6,987 bases of DNA, taken from contig JBGTDM010000288.1 of the NCBI GenBank assembly GCA_041748315.1, forward strand, positions 1 to 6,987, given 5' to 3'. Source of the stretch: CALMEE01 sp041748315 (lineage in GTDB: Bacteria > Planctomycetota > Planctomycetia > Pirellulales > Pirellulaceae). Positions within the stretch are counted from its first letter, which is position 1. Every line of letters begins with the position of its first letter. This document shows positions 1 to 4,216 of the stretch, piece by piece. A program made the position numbers and the translations under genes. The notes beneath the pieces were generated by a model. The model did not search any database and was not told where the DNA came from. It was given only the letters and a program-made list of their open reading frames with translations.

Positions 1-160
1 CCGCCCCGCACCCCCGCCCCCCGCCGCAGGGCACAGGTACATCCAGCACGTGCCCCATGCTCAGCACCCCCGCGGTGAAGAGACCGGCGAAGGCGACGAG
101 CAGCGCGGCGTGAAGGAGCAGGGCGTGAGGAGATGATGCTCTTGTGTCAGAGATCGACAT
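1..160 (-). CDS. VKOR-family (vitamin K epoxide reductase-like) membrane protein, N-terminal part, runs off the left edge
   Basis: Seen: reading leftward from an ATG at 160-158, an open frame of 53 codons reaches the edge of the window without a stop. After about 12 polar residues comes a hydrophobic helix (about residues 13-35, rich in Leu, Ala, Val and Phe), then a short loop containing PVPCGGGRGCGA with Cys45 and Cys51. Known: bacterial VKOR homologues are four- or five-helix membrane proteins that use quinone to reoxidise a thioredoxin-like partner. They have a first helix, then a loop with two cysteines six residues apart and a glycine-rich stretch between them, and later a CxxC active site. 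The spacing here matches that loop pair. Inference: disulfide-bond formation or thiol oxidation at the cytoplasmic membrane. The CxxC lies outside the window and cannot be checked. No clear Shine-Dalgarno precedes the ATG. It lies downstream of a terminator, so it probably has its own promoter. Confidence 0.68.
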   Translation of the reverse strand, partial: MSISDTRASSPHALLLHAALLVAFAGLFTAGVLSMGHVLDVPVPCGGGRGCGA

Positions 161-186
161 GATGAAGGATGTGGTGTCAAGAGAAA

Positions 187-212
187 GGCCGGAGGCGCGT
201 GCGCCTCCGGCC
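187..212 (-). terminator. Rho-independent terminator of the small secreted-protein gene
   Basis: Perfect 12-bp inverted repeat (GGCCGGAGGCGC at 187-198 and its complement at 201-212) around a 2-base centre, so the real loop uses the inner pairs. On the minus strand the stem starts 27 bases after the TAA of the secreted protein and is followed directly by TTTCTCTT. The GC-rich stem and T-rich tail fit intrinsic termination of the 240-794 gene. It separates that gene from the VKOR-like gene that starts at 160. Confidence 0.8.
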
Positions 213-239
213 CGGGAGTTGATGGGTCATCGCTGAAGA

Positions 240-794
240 TTAGTCGTCGATCGGCAGATCAAACGCCGTCCACGAGATGCCGTCGATGCTGACTTCCAGC
301 ACCGCGTCGCCGTCTGACTCGCCGTAGACGAGGCTGCCTTCCACGAGTCTCTTGTTGTTGCCGCCGTTTCCGGAGCCGTCTCCGCCGCCGCAGTCGCCGG
401 GCTCGCCGCCATCGCCGTAGACTTCGGGCTCGCCGACAAAGCCGTTGAGGTTGAAGCCGGTGATCTGGCCTTGCTTGTTCTTGCGGGCGTCGTAGGCGAT
501 GTTTGCACTCAGTTCCGTGACGACCTCTTTGTTGTTCGCGTGGTACTTCCGGTTATGTTCTGGCCCGGTCCACCATTCGCACTCCCACTCGGCCTGCGTG
601 ATGGCAACGAAGCGGAAGCGGACGTGCTCAGCGTTCGCCTGAAGCTGGGCATTGTTCCAGCCGTACACGTTCTGCACATCACCCTTGCCAACGAAGCCAA
701 CGCCGTTTTCATCAACCACAACGGCGGCATACACAATCACGCTCATCGCGACGCATGCGACCAAACCGGTCGCGATTCCAGTAAACTTCTTCAT
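240..794 (-). CDS. Small secreted glycine-rich protein of unknown function
   Basis: Encodes 184 residues from an ATG to a TAA. Seen: a classic Sec signal peptide, with MKK, a hydrophobic core at residues 5-22 and likely cleavage after Ala23 or Ala24. The mature part starts with a conserved-looking block, GFVGKGDVQ at residues 33-41 followed by GWNNAQLQANA at 45-55. Then come a Trp-rich stretch (WECEWW, 70-75), an ITGFNLNGFVGEP segment (111-123), a Gly/Asp linker (about 126-147) and an acidic C-terminal strand region ending SWTAFDLPIDD. Cysteines outside the signal peptide are Cys72 and Cys135. I associate the GFVGKGDVQ...GWNN block with uncharacterised exported bacterial proteins but cannot name a family or function. 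The start is supported by the signal peptide. The leader is A-rich (AAGAAAAGAAAG) rather than a clear Shine-Dalgarno, and carries a small hairpin. The gene appears monocistronic, closed by the 187-212 terminator. Likely periplasmic or surface located. Confidence 0.85.
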   Translation of the reverse strand: MKKFTGIATGLVACVAMSVIVYAAVVVDENGVGFVGKGDVQNVYGWNNAQLQANAEHVRFRFVAITQAEWECEWWTGPEHNRKYHANNKEVVTELSANIAYDARKNKQGQITGFNLNGFVGEPEVYGDGGEPGDCGGGDGSGNGGNNKRLVEGSLVYGESDGDAVLEVSIDGISWTAFDLPIDD

Positions 795-819
795 AAACTA
801 ATTCTTTCTTTTCTTCTTG

Positions 820-836
820 GCCGGTCTTTTACCGGC
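820..836 (-). repeat. Small hairpin in the leader of the secreted-protein gene
   Basis: GCCGGT (820-825) and ACCGGC (831-836) form a 6-bp stem with a 5-base loop, ending 25 bases before the ATG at 794 on the minus strand. It could be an mRNA 5' stabilising hairpin or an operator half-site pair. The sequence does not decide between these, and a 6-bp stem can occur by chance. Confidence 0.3.
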
Positions 837-928
837 TTGAACCTTGAAACGAGACACAAAACAAACAAAACTGACATTGGAAGCAAAAAAACTTCCTCCG
901 CCCCTCCCTTGGCCCGCCTCGCCGTTTC

Positions 929-955
929 CGCCCCTGCTGGTTAAATCCAGGGGCG
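929..955. repeat. 8-bp perfect inverted repeat in the spacer
   Basis: CGCCCCTG (929-936) and CAGGGGCG (948-955) pair perfectly around an 11-base loop that itself contains an alternative CTGG/CCAG pairing. There is no T-run on either side, so it is not a standard intrinsic terminator. It lies about 135 bases upstream of the secreted-protein start on that strand, so it could be an operator or a leader structure. Function is not determined. Confidence 0.4.
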
Positions 956-1206
956 CGTGAAGGAGAAGTTGGTCATCGCTCCATGCCTCTCAGCAAGCCT
1001 CGCCTACTGGAGGAATCTTGAACGACGTCCGCCAAGACTGCAACTCTCTCTCGAACTTTACCTACCGCCTTTCCGTGCGCGCACAGTTTCCCCTTGAATC
1101 GACACCGATTGGATTACCAAAAATAGGTAAGACACCTTCCCCAACCGCATGTGTCGGTTATTCCAGAGTTGACGAAATGCATTTTGATCACGGTCTCGCT
1201 ACCCGC

Positions 1207-1245
1207 AATACCCGAATCCGGGTATTTTGCCGAAATATTGGCAAA
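1207..1245 (-). terminator. Two overlapping hairpins directly after the FHA-LuxR stop codon
   Basis: On the minus strand, 1 base after the TGA of the FHA-LuxR gene, TTTGCC/GGCAAA (1240-1245 with 1226-1231, 8-base loop) forms one stem. Immediately beyond it AATACCCG/CGGGTATT (1219-1226 with 1207-1214, 4-base loop) forms a second, perfect 8-bp stem. The two share position 1226. Placement suggests transcription termination or 3'-end protection. There is no T-run after the second stem on the minus strand. On the plus strand the 8-bp stem is followed by TTTT at 1225-1228, partly within the stem, but no plus-strand gene precedes it. Confidence 0.45.
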
Positions 1246-1246
1246 G

Positions 1247-1876
1247 TCATTGGTGTCGCTTGAGAAAACCGGTAATTTCGCTCCGCGAGTTGATATTCAG
1301 CTTGCGAAAGATGCTCTTGAAGTGCGTGCGGATCGTGTGTGGACTGCGATGCAGGATCTTGCCGAGTTCCTCATCGTCGCAGTAGCCCCGCCCCATCCAC
1401 AGGACGATCTCCAATTCCGCTGGCGTCAGCATGGCCAACAGAATCTTGGGGGGCAGCGGGAGCGTTTCGTCGCGGCCAAAGAACGTGTCGTCATCGGCCA
1501 TACTCTCCGACCCTATGTCCACCTCGGCCAGCACCTTCCCAATTGTCGCGAAATCCTCGACGACCTTCAGCTCCAGCCCTCCCATCCAGATCCGGTCTCC
1601 CACCGTCACACATGCCTCGCGGTGTTCCTTGATCCACACTCCATTGATGTGAGTACCACACTTCGAGTGCAGGTCTCGGAGCCTGATCCCGTTGCGATCC
1701 GCCCAAATCTCGGCATGTCGCCGCGAGACATGTTGAAATCTGCGGGGCACGCGAATGTCCGCTTCCTCCGAACGGCCGATCACTTTTCGCCGTTGATCAA
1801 CCGCCTCACACCAGTCCTCGCGGGCCACATTGGTCAAGACAAGGTAGGCAACGGGAAATTCGCTCGCTGGGACCAT
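1247..1876 (-). CDS. FHA domain fused to a LuxR-type helix-turn-helix, probable transcription regulator
   Basis: Encodes 209 residues. Seen: an N-terminal FHA domain (about 8-108) with the phosphothreonine-binding signature GRS at 34-36, VSRRHAE at 50-56 and the SxxGTxxNG-type motif SKCGTHING at 71-79. After a linker (about 109-145) comes a LuxR/GerE domain from LTPAE (150-154) to the end. Its recognition segment is RSPHTIRTHFKSIFRKL (177-193), and the NxxSRSE motif at 196-200 is typical of the family end. Known: FHA domains bind phosphothreonine peptides; GerE domains bind DNA. Inference: a DNA-binding regulator whose activity or partner choice is set by a Ser/Thr kinase, in place of the phospho-Asp receiver of usual LuxR response regulators. 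The ATG at 1876 is the first start after an in-frame TGA and has AGGA at 1886-1889 with 9-base spacing. No kinase gene lies in the window. No transmembrane segment. Confidence 0.92.
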   Translation of the reverse strand: MVPASEFPVAYLVLTNVAREDWCEAVDQRRKVIGRSEEADIRVPRRFQHVSRRHAEIWADRNGIRLRDLHSKCGTHINGVWIKEHREACVTVGDRIWMGGLELKVVEDFATIGKVLAEVDIGSESMADDDTFFGRDETLPLPPKILLAMLTPAELEIVLWMGRGYCDDEELGKILHRSPHTIRTHFKSIFRKLNINSRSEITGFLKRHQ

Positions 1877-2090
1877 CGGGTGGAATCCTAGTTGAAAAGC
1901 GTGCTGTAGTTGTCATGCGAATCCATTCTGAACGCCCGTCCTTGCCCGGTCTTCATGCTGAACATTGTGGCGCACCGACGGGGGTGGAACTTCAAGAATT
2001 TACCGGTCCATGCGAACCGAAGCCATTTTAGCAAATGTAATACAATATGTTAGCGTTTTCTTCCATGAATTAGCCCGAAGTTGTCGGATT

Positions 2091-2120
2091 TTGGCGAGCG
2101 AGCGCGGACGCGGGTATAAT
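2091..2120 (+). promoter_or_regulatory. Sigma70-type promoter facing right, with no gene behind it
   Basis: A perfect TATAAT at 2115-2120 follows a TTGGCG -35-like box at 2091-2096 with an 18-base spacer. The -10 is extended by GGG. About 27 bases further on, GGGAGGT (2149-2155) resembles a strong ribosome site, but the expected position has ATC at 2161 instead of a start codon and the frame closes after a few codons. It could drive a lost gene, a non-coding transcript, or be a chance match. Confidence 0.5.
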
Positions 2121-2198
2121 CGCGGGGTGTCCGTGTCATCGTTGTCTGGGAGGTAAACGCATCAGTTCTCTCGCACCATCTCCATGGTCGTGAATACT

Positions 2199-2399
2199 CT
2201 AGCTGGTTTCCAAGCACTTTGGCTTACATCGACATCCCTTTCGTTTTTTCAGAAAATCGCCAAATCTGTCATCCGCTTCCGGAGTCGACTGGCCAAAATA
2301 ATTGGCGAGCGTAATCACACTGTCGCTTGATTGGGAGTCATCCAATGGGTCTTCCCGTAACCGGCTTGCTGCTTACTTGCTGGGGCCTGATCTTGCCAT
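2199..2399 (-). pseudogene. Possible small gene broken by one TAA, function unknown
   Basis: Reading the minus strand from ATG at 2399-2397 gives eight codons (MARSGPSK), a TAA, then 57 further sense codons to a TAG at 2201-2199. The part after the TAA looks protein-like: it has SSDSVITLANYFGQSTPEAD, then a basic end with KKRKGCRCKPKC. If the TAA was once CAA, the product would have been 66 residues. I do not recognise a family. There is no clear ribosome site. An open frame of this length can arise by chance, so this is a weak call. Confidence 0.2.
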
Positions 2400-2440
2400 T
2401 GTTGTTTTCCCATCAACCATGAGAAGGGGAGGACGAAACT

Positions 2441-2542
2441 GCGAAAACTGAATTGAAATTTGGGAACTTCTCGGTGAGCGTCGCGGTCAGGGATCTCCAG
2501 GTTTCCCGGGACTTCTACGAAAAACTCTGTGGGGCGGGTTGA
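2441..2542 (+). pseudogene. N-terminal fragment of a VOC (glyoxalase/bleomycin-resistance) family protein
   Basis: Seen: the plus-strand frame reads KTELKFGNFSVSVAVRDLQV then SRDFYEKL before turning into CGAG and a TGA at 2540-2542. Known: VOC-family proteins commonly open with a beta strand of the form FSVSLAVKD, then a helix SxxFYEKLGF, and are about 120-140 residues long. Only the first beta-alpha unit remains. The codon where Met is expected (2441-2443) is GCG; the only in-frame alternative start is TTG at 2453. An AGGGGAGGA ribosome-site-like sequence lies at 2425-2433, 7 bases before the GCG, which supports a former start there. I read it as the dead 5' end of a gene whose remainder was deleted or displaced. 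The last stretch before 2588 encodes no VOC sequence in any plus frame. Confidence 0.6.
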
Positions 2543-2588
2543 ACAGGGTAAGAAATCGATCTACGTAATTGAACGAGAACGCTGACAG

Positions 2589-3155
2589 CTACACGTCACT
2601 CCTGACCCGTTTCAAAATCGCGTTGACTGCAGGTCGATCGTGCGGACTGGTACTGATATGGTGCAATTGGACGACTCCATCCGGATCGATCAGTACATCG
2701 CCACCCAGTTGACGATAGTCATCTCCAGGCTTACCCACCTTTCGTCCCTTAAACACCAACTTCATGTATTTCCAAATTGCAATCGGATTGAGAATTTGCC
2801 ACCACGTTCCTCGCTCCATGCCATACCAGCGGTAAAGCGATCTGGACGAATCCAACAATAGCGGCCAAGGCAGTTTCGTCTGCTCAATATAGTTCACGGC
2901 AAGAATATCAGCATCAAAGGTCACAACAAAAACTTTGATGCCAAGGGTATTGATTTCGGACTCAACTTGTCGCAACTGCAACAAATGCTCTCGACACGGG
3001 AGTCATCCCAAGTGCCGATGGAAGACCAGAAGTTGCCAATGATCCGTATTGTCGCTCAAGCGATGAACAACTCCCCCAGTGTCAGGTAATTCAAAAGCAA
3101 AAGCTGCCGTTCCGAGCCTGTTTCCCTGCCGTTCCATTTGCACGTTTGCATGCAT
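2589..3155 (-). CDS. AhpC/TSA_2 (PRXL2-like) thioredoxin-fold protein, predicted selenoprotein with an in-frame UGA
   Basis: Read from ATG at 3155 with TGA at 3005-3003 as selenocysteine (U), the frame gives 188 residues to a TAG. Seen: FELPDTGG (21-28), a beta strand QLLVFHRHLG (41-50), the redox motif U51-L-P-C54-R-E-H, then KVFVVTFDAD (74-83), LPWPLLLD (95-102), YGMERGTWWQI (111-121), GDDYRQLGGDVLIDPDG (144-160) and HDRP (172-175). This is the layout of the AhpC/TSA_2 antioxidant family, whose members carry CxxC where UxxC is seen here. Sequence on both sides of the TGA is in one frame and continuous with the fold, and a SECIS-like hairpin follows 18 bases later. Inferred role: thiol- or selenol-dependent redox enzyme, cytoplasmic (no signal peptide). 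ATG at 3137 (182 residues) is an alternative start; the first has a weak GAGAG site. A gene finder that stops at TGA would report only residues 58-188. The alternative is a pseudogene with a nonsense mutation at that codon. Confidence 0.85.
2967..2984 (-). promoter_or_regulatory. Bacterial SECIS-like stem-loop downstream of the UGA codon
   Basis: On the minus strand, UUGUUGC (2984-2978), loop AGUU (2977-2974) and GCGACAA (2973-2967) form a 7-bp stem with one G-U pair; a U-G and an A-U pair can extend it below. The stem begins 18 bases after the UGA and the loop 25 bases after. Known: bacterial SECIS elements lie within the coding region just after the UGA, with a small apical loop about 16-37 bases away that has a G among its first two bases, and are bound by the SelB elongation factor. 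All three criteria are met here (G is the second loop base). Confidence 0.72.
3003..3005 (-). other. In-frame TGA, predicted selenocysteine codon (residue 51)
   Basis: The codon reads TGA on the minus strand within HRHLG-U-LPCREH. Its position equals the first cysteine of the CxxC active site of AhpC/TSA_2 proteins, which is where selenocysteine is expected to replace cysteine. A random nonsense mutation would have to hit exactly this codon, by a single change from TGC or TGT. Confidence 0.75.
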
Positions 3156-3314
3156 AGGTCTCTCGTCGAGTCGAATTAAGATTCAATTTGCCAGCTTCGT
3201 CGAAAACATTTACACAATGGCCGACCCCGCTGCGAATTAAGAATTGGTGTTTAAACCAACTCAACAATGTTCCGTCATGGAATCAAGGCGATTGTCGAGC
3301 CCAAGACCCAGGCA

Positions 3315-3491
3315 CTATCGGCTAAAGGCAAGAAAACCCAGAATGCAAAGCCAGATCGCAAACGCCAAACAAAATATCGACAATATTATCGGCTGCTTCC
3401 GTAACAAGCCTGCCATCAAGCCGCCCCGCGTCCTCGCAGTCAACGGAATCGAGGCGCGAGTTTTGTCCGGTTTCGTCGGCGAGGTTTTCAT
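3315..3491 (-). CDS. Probable small single-pass membrane protein
   Basis: From ATG at 3491 the frame gives 58 residues ending in TAG. Seen: a polar, basic N-terminal half (KTSPTKPDKTR, then TARTRGG), followed by RKQPIILSIFC and about 20 hydrophobic residues (AFAIWLCILGFLAF) ending in SR. This predicts one C-terminal transmembrane helix with a positively charged cytoplasmic N-terminus. The open frame extends upstream to an ATG at 3638 (107 residues), but those extra residues look unstructured. ATG at 3512 (65 residues) is another option. The ribosome site is weak at all of them (GGA 11 bases before 3491). Its stop lies about 160 bases before the selenoprotein start on the same strand, so co-transcription is possible. 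Other open frames overlap this place on both strands; I prefer this one because of the coherent membrane helix. No family recognised. Confidence 0.42.
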   Translation of the reverse strand: MKTSPTKPDKTRASIPLTARTRGGLMAGLLRKQPIILSIFCLAFAIWLCILGFLAFSR

Positions 3492-3657
3492 GTTTCGACG
3501 ATCCAAAAACATCACAACAAGTGTCAAAACCAACGGGCTGCGTGCGACGCATGTCAGAGTGTGGCACGTTCCTTCGCTCACGTCAACTTCTCGATCCACG
3601 ACTTGACGAGAAACAACAGTTTGCTGATGAGTCGGCATCGAACTGAATACCGTCCCA

Positions 3658-3693
3658 CGATCGCGAGCCGTGTGATGGGGCTCTCGGCGATCG
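3658..3693 (-). terminator. Imperfect hairpin just after the Minf_1886-family gene
   Basis: CGATCGC-GAGCC (3658-3669) pairs with GGCTC-TCG-GCGATCG (3679-3693): 12 pairs with a 3-base bulge and a 9-base loop. On the minus strand it starts 5 bases after the stop codon of the 3699-4145 gene. There is no T-run after it, so it may be a weak or Rho-assisted terminator or a 3'-end stabiliser separating the PSP1 group from the downstream genes. Confidence 0.45.
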
Positions 3694-3698
3694 GTAGC

Positions 3699-4145
3699 TC
3701 AATGGATGGGTCTCGGCAAATTCAAAGCGATTTCAAACCCATGATCGAATTCGGATTCGAAATCGTACACGGCATCAAAATCTGATTGCCGATCATGTTC
3801 ACTCTTCTTCATGAGTCCAGCGTCAATCATGTTGTACACAATATTCCCATAGTCGGCCGTCGAGTAAATACCCCACTCGTTCATCACGACCTTTGCCATG
3901 AAACCAAATTGGTTCAAGGAAAACTGACGGATGGCTTCGCACAATTGCTGTCCGGTCAGATGCTGCTCGGCCTGTGGAATGGGGACACACTCTTCGCCCA
4001 AGTCGGTATCATCGGCAACATCCATTCCCATTTCCAGTACGTCGGCGGCGTACCGCAATGATTCCTTTACAAACGCATAGGCGGCAATTGGGTATCGAGG
4101 GTCCTTCTTGATACAAGCAACCAACGGGTATATGTCTTCTGGCAT
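3699..4145 (-). CDS. Minf_1886-family protein of unknown function
   Basis: Encodes 148 residues from ATG at 4145. Seen: KKDPRY (13-18) and AYAFVKESL (22-30) near the start, an acidic variable insert (about 40-60), then the most typical stretch HLTGQQLCEAIRQFSLNQFG (62-81), EWGIYSTADYGNIVYNMID (90-108), GLMKKSEHDR (110-119) and YDFESEF (127-133). Known: this pattern defines the Minf_1886 family, a conserved soluble protein of about 130-160 residues in Planctomycetes, Verrucomicrobia and relatives, with no assigned activity. The start is chosen at the second in-frame ATG, which has GGAG at 4153-4156 with 7-base spacing and lets DPRY sit near the N-terminus; the upstream ATG at 4166 (155 residues) has no ribosome site. 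It starts 71 bases after the PSP1-domain gene and is probably co-transcribed with it. Cytoplasmic; no membrane segment. Confidence 0.9.
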   Translation of the reverse strand: MPEDIYPLVACIKKDPRYPIAAYAFVKESLRYAADVLEMGMDVADDTDLGEECVPIPQAEQHLTGQQLCEAIRQFSLNQFGFMAKVVMNEWGIYSTADYGNIVYNMIDAGLMKKSEHDRQSDFDAVYDFESEFDHGFEIALNLPRPIH

Positions 4146-4152
4146 GATCAAA

Positions 4153-4156
4153 CTCC
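4153..4156 (-). promoter_or_regulatory. Shine-Dalgarno that decides the Minf_1886-family start
   Basis: GGAG on the minus strand, 7 bases before the ATG at 4145. The ATG at 4166 is preceded by CACCCCACGTCCCAGCC, which has no ribosome site, so 4145 is the better start. Confidence 0.6.
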
Positions 4157-4216
4157 GAAATTTCATGGCTGGGACGTGGGGTGATTCAAGGCGCGTGCTT
4201 CACTCATCTTTTTATT

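Larger units (their letters stand above)
795..1246. other. Non-coding spacer of about 450 bases between the secreted-protein and FHA-LuxR genes
   Basis: No convincing gene on either strand. It should hold the promoter of the secreted-protein gene (minus strand), but I find no clear -35/-10 pair. Present are a pyrimidine/purine-skewed stretch near 895-925 (on the minus strand G-rich: GGGAGGGGCGGAGG), an 8-bp hairpin at 929-955, a weak GGAAG/CTTCC hairpin at 879-896, and two overlapping hairpins at 1207-1245 next to the FHA-LuxR stop codon. A GGAGGA on the plus strand at 1010-1015 is followed only 3 bases later by TTG and does not lead to a protein-like frame. Confidence 0.6.
1877..2588. other. 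Gene-poor spacer of about 710 bases with decayed gene pieces
   Basis: No intact gene is supported here. The upstream region of the FHA-LuxR gene lies at the left (a weak TAAAAT -10-like box on the minus strand at 2025-2030). A good plus-strand promoter at 2091-2120 and a Shine-Dalgarno at 2147-2153 face into the spacer but serve no gene. A glyoxalase/VOC fragment lies at about 2441-2542. A minus-strand frame at 2199-2399 is interrupted by TAA. Very short plus-strand frames at 2184-2330 (48 residues) and 2345-2422 (25 hydrophobic residues) have no supporting signals. The mixture suggests deletion or erosion of former genes. Confidence 0.6.

Noticed and set aside
175..180. TTGACA on the minus strand as a -35 box for the VKOR-like gene
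   Set aside because: No acceptable -10 follows at 16-18 bases, and the position would place the start of transcription inside the coding region.
471..944. 157-residue plus-strand open frame over the secreted-protein gene
   Set aside because: Antisense to a gene with a clear signal peptide, start and terminator; its own product looks like a shadow.
1018..1263. 81-residue plus-strand frame behind GGAGGA with a TTG start
   Set aside because: The ribosome site is only 3 bases from the TTG, the product has no recognisable features, and it runs through the hairpins after the FHA-LuxR gene.
1151..1891. 246-residue plus-strand open frame
   Set aside because: It is the antisense of the FHA-LuxR gene, whose domains are unmistakable. 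The plus-strand product shows no family signature and has no ribosome site.
2184..2330. 48-residue plus-strand frame downstream of the 2091-2120 promoter
   Set aside because: Its ATG is about 28 bases beyond the Shine-Dalgarno-like GGGAGGT and its sequence shows no family pattern.
2345..2422. 25-residue hydrophobic plus-strand peptide (MGLPVTGLLL...)
   Set aside because: No ribosome site and too short to judge; it lies in an eroded spacer and is opposite another broken frame.
2589..2984. Taking the selenoprotein gene as a 131-residue protein starting at TTG 2984
   Set aside because: This start would remove the first beta strand and the whole active site of the family fold, and the sequence upstream continues the fold in frame through the TGA.
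3244..3606. 120-residue plus-strand frame opposite the small membrane protein
   Set aside because: Very basic, Ser/Thr/Arg-rich product with a TTG start and no ribosome site. The opposite strand encodes a coherent membrane helix. Not fully excluded.
2591..3700. Search by eye for a selenocysteine tRNA (selC) or other tRNA near the selenoprotein gene
   Set aside because: No T-loop-like GGTTCGA motif or acceptor-stem pairing was seen on either strand. The tRNA must be elsewhere if the genome uses selenocysteine.
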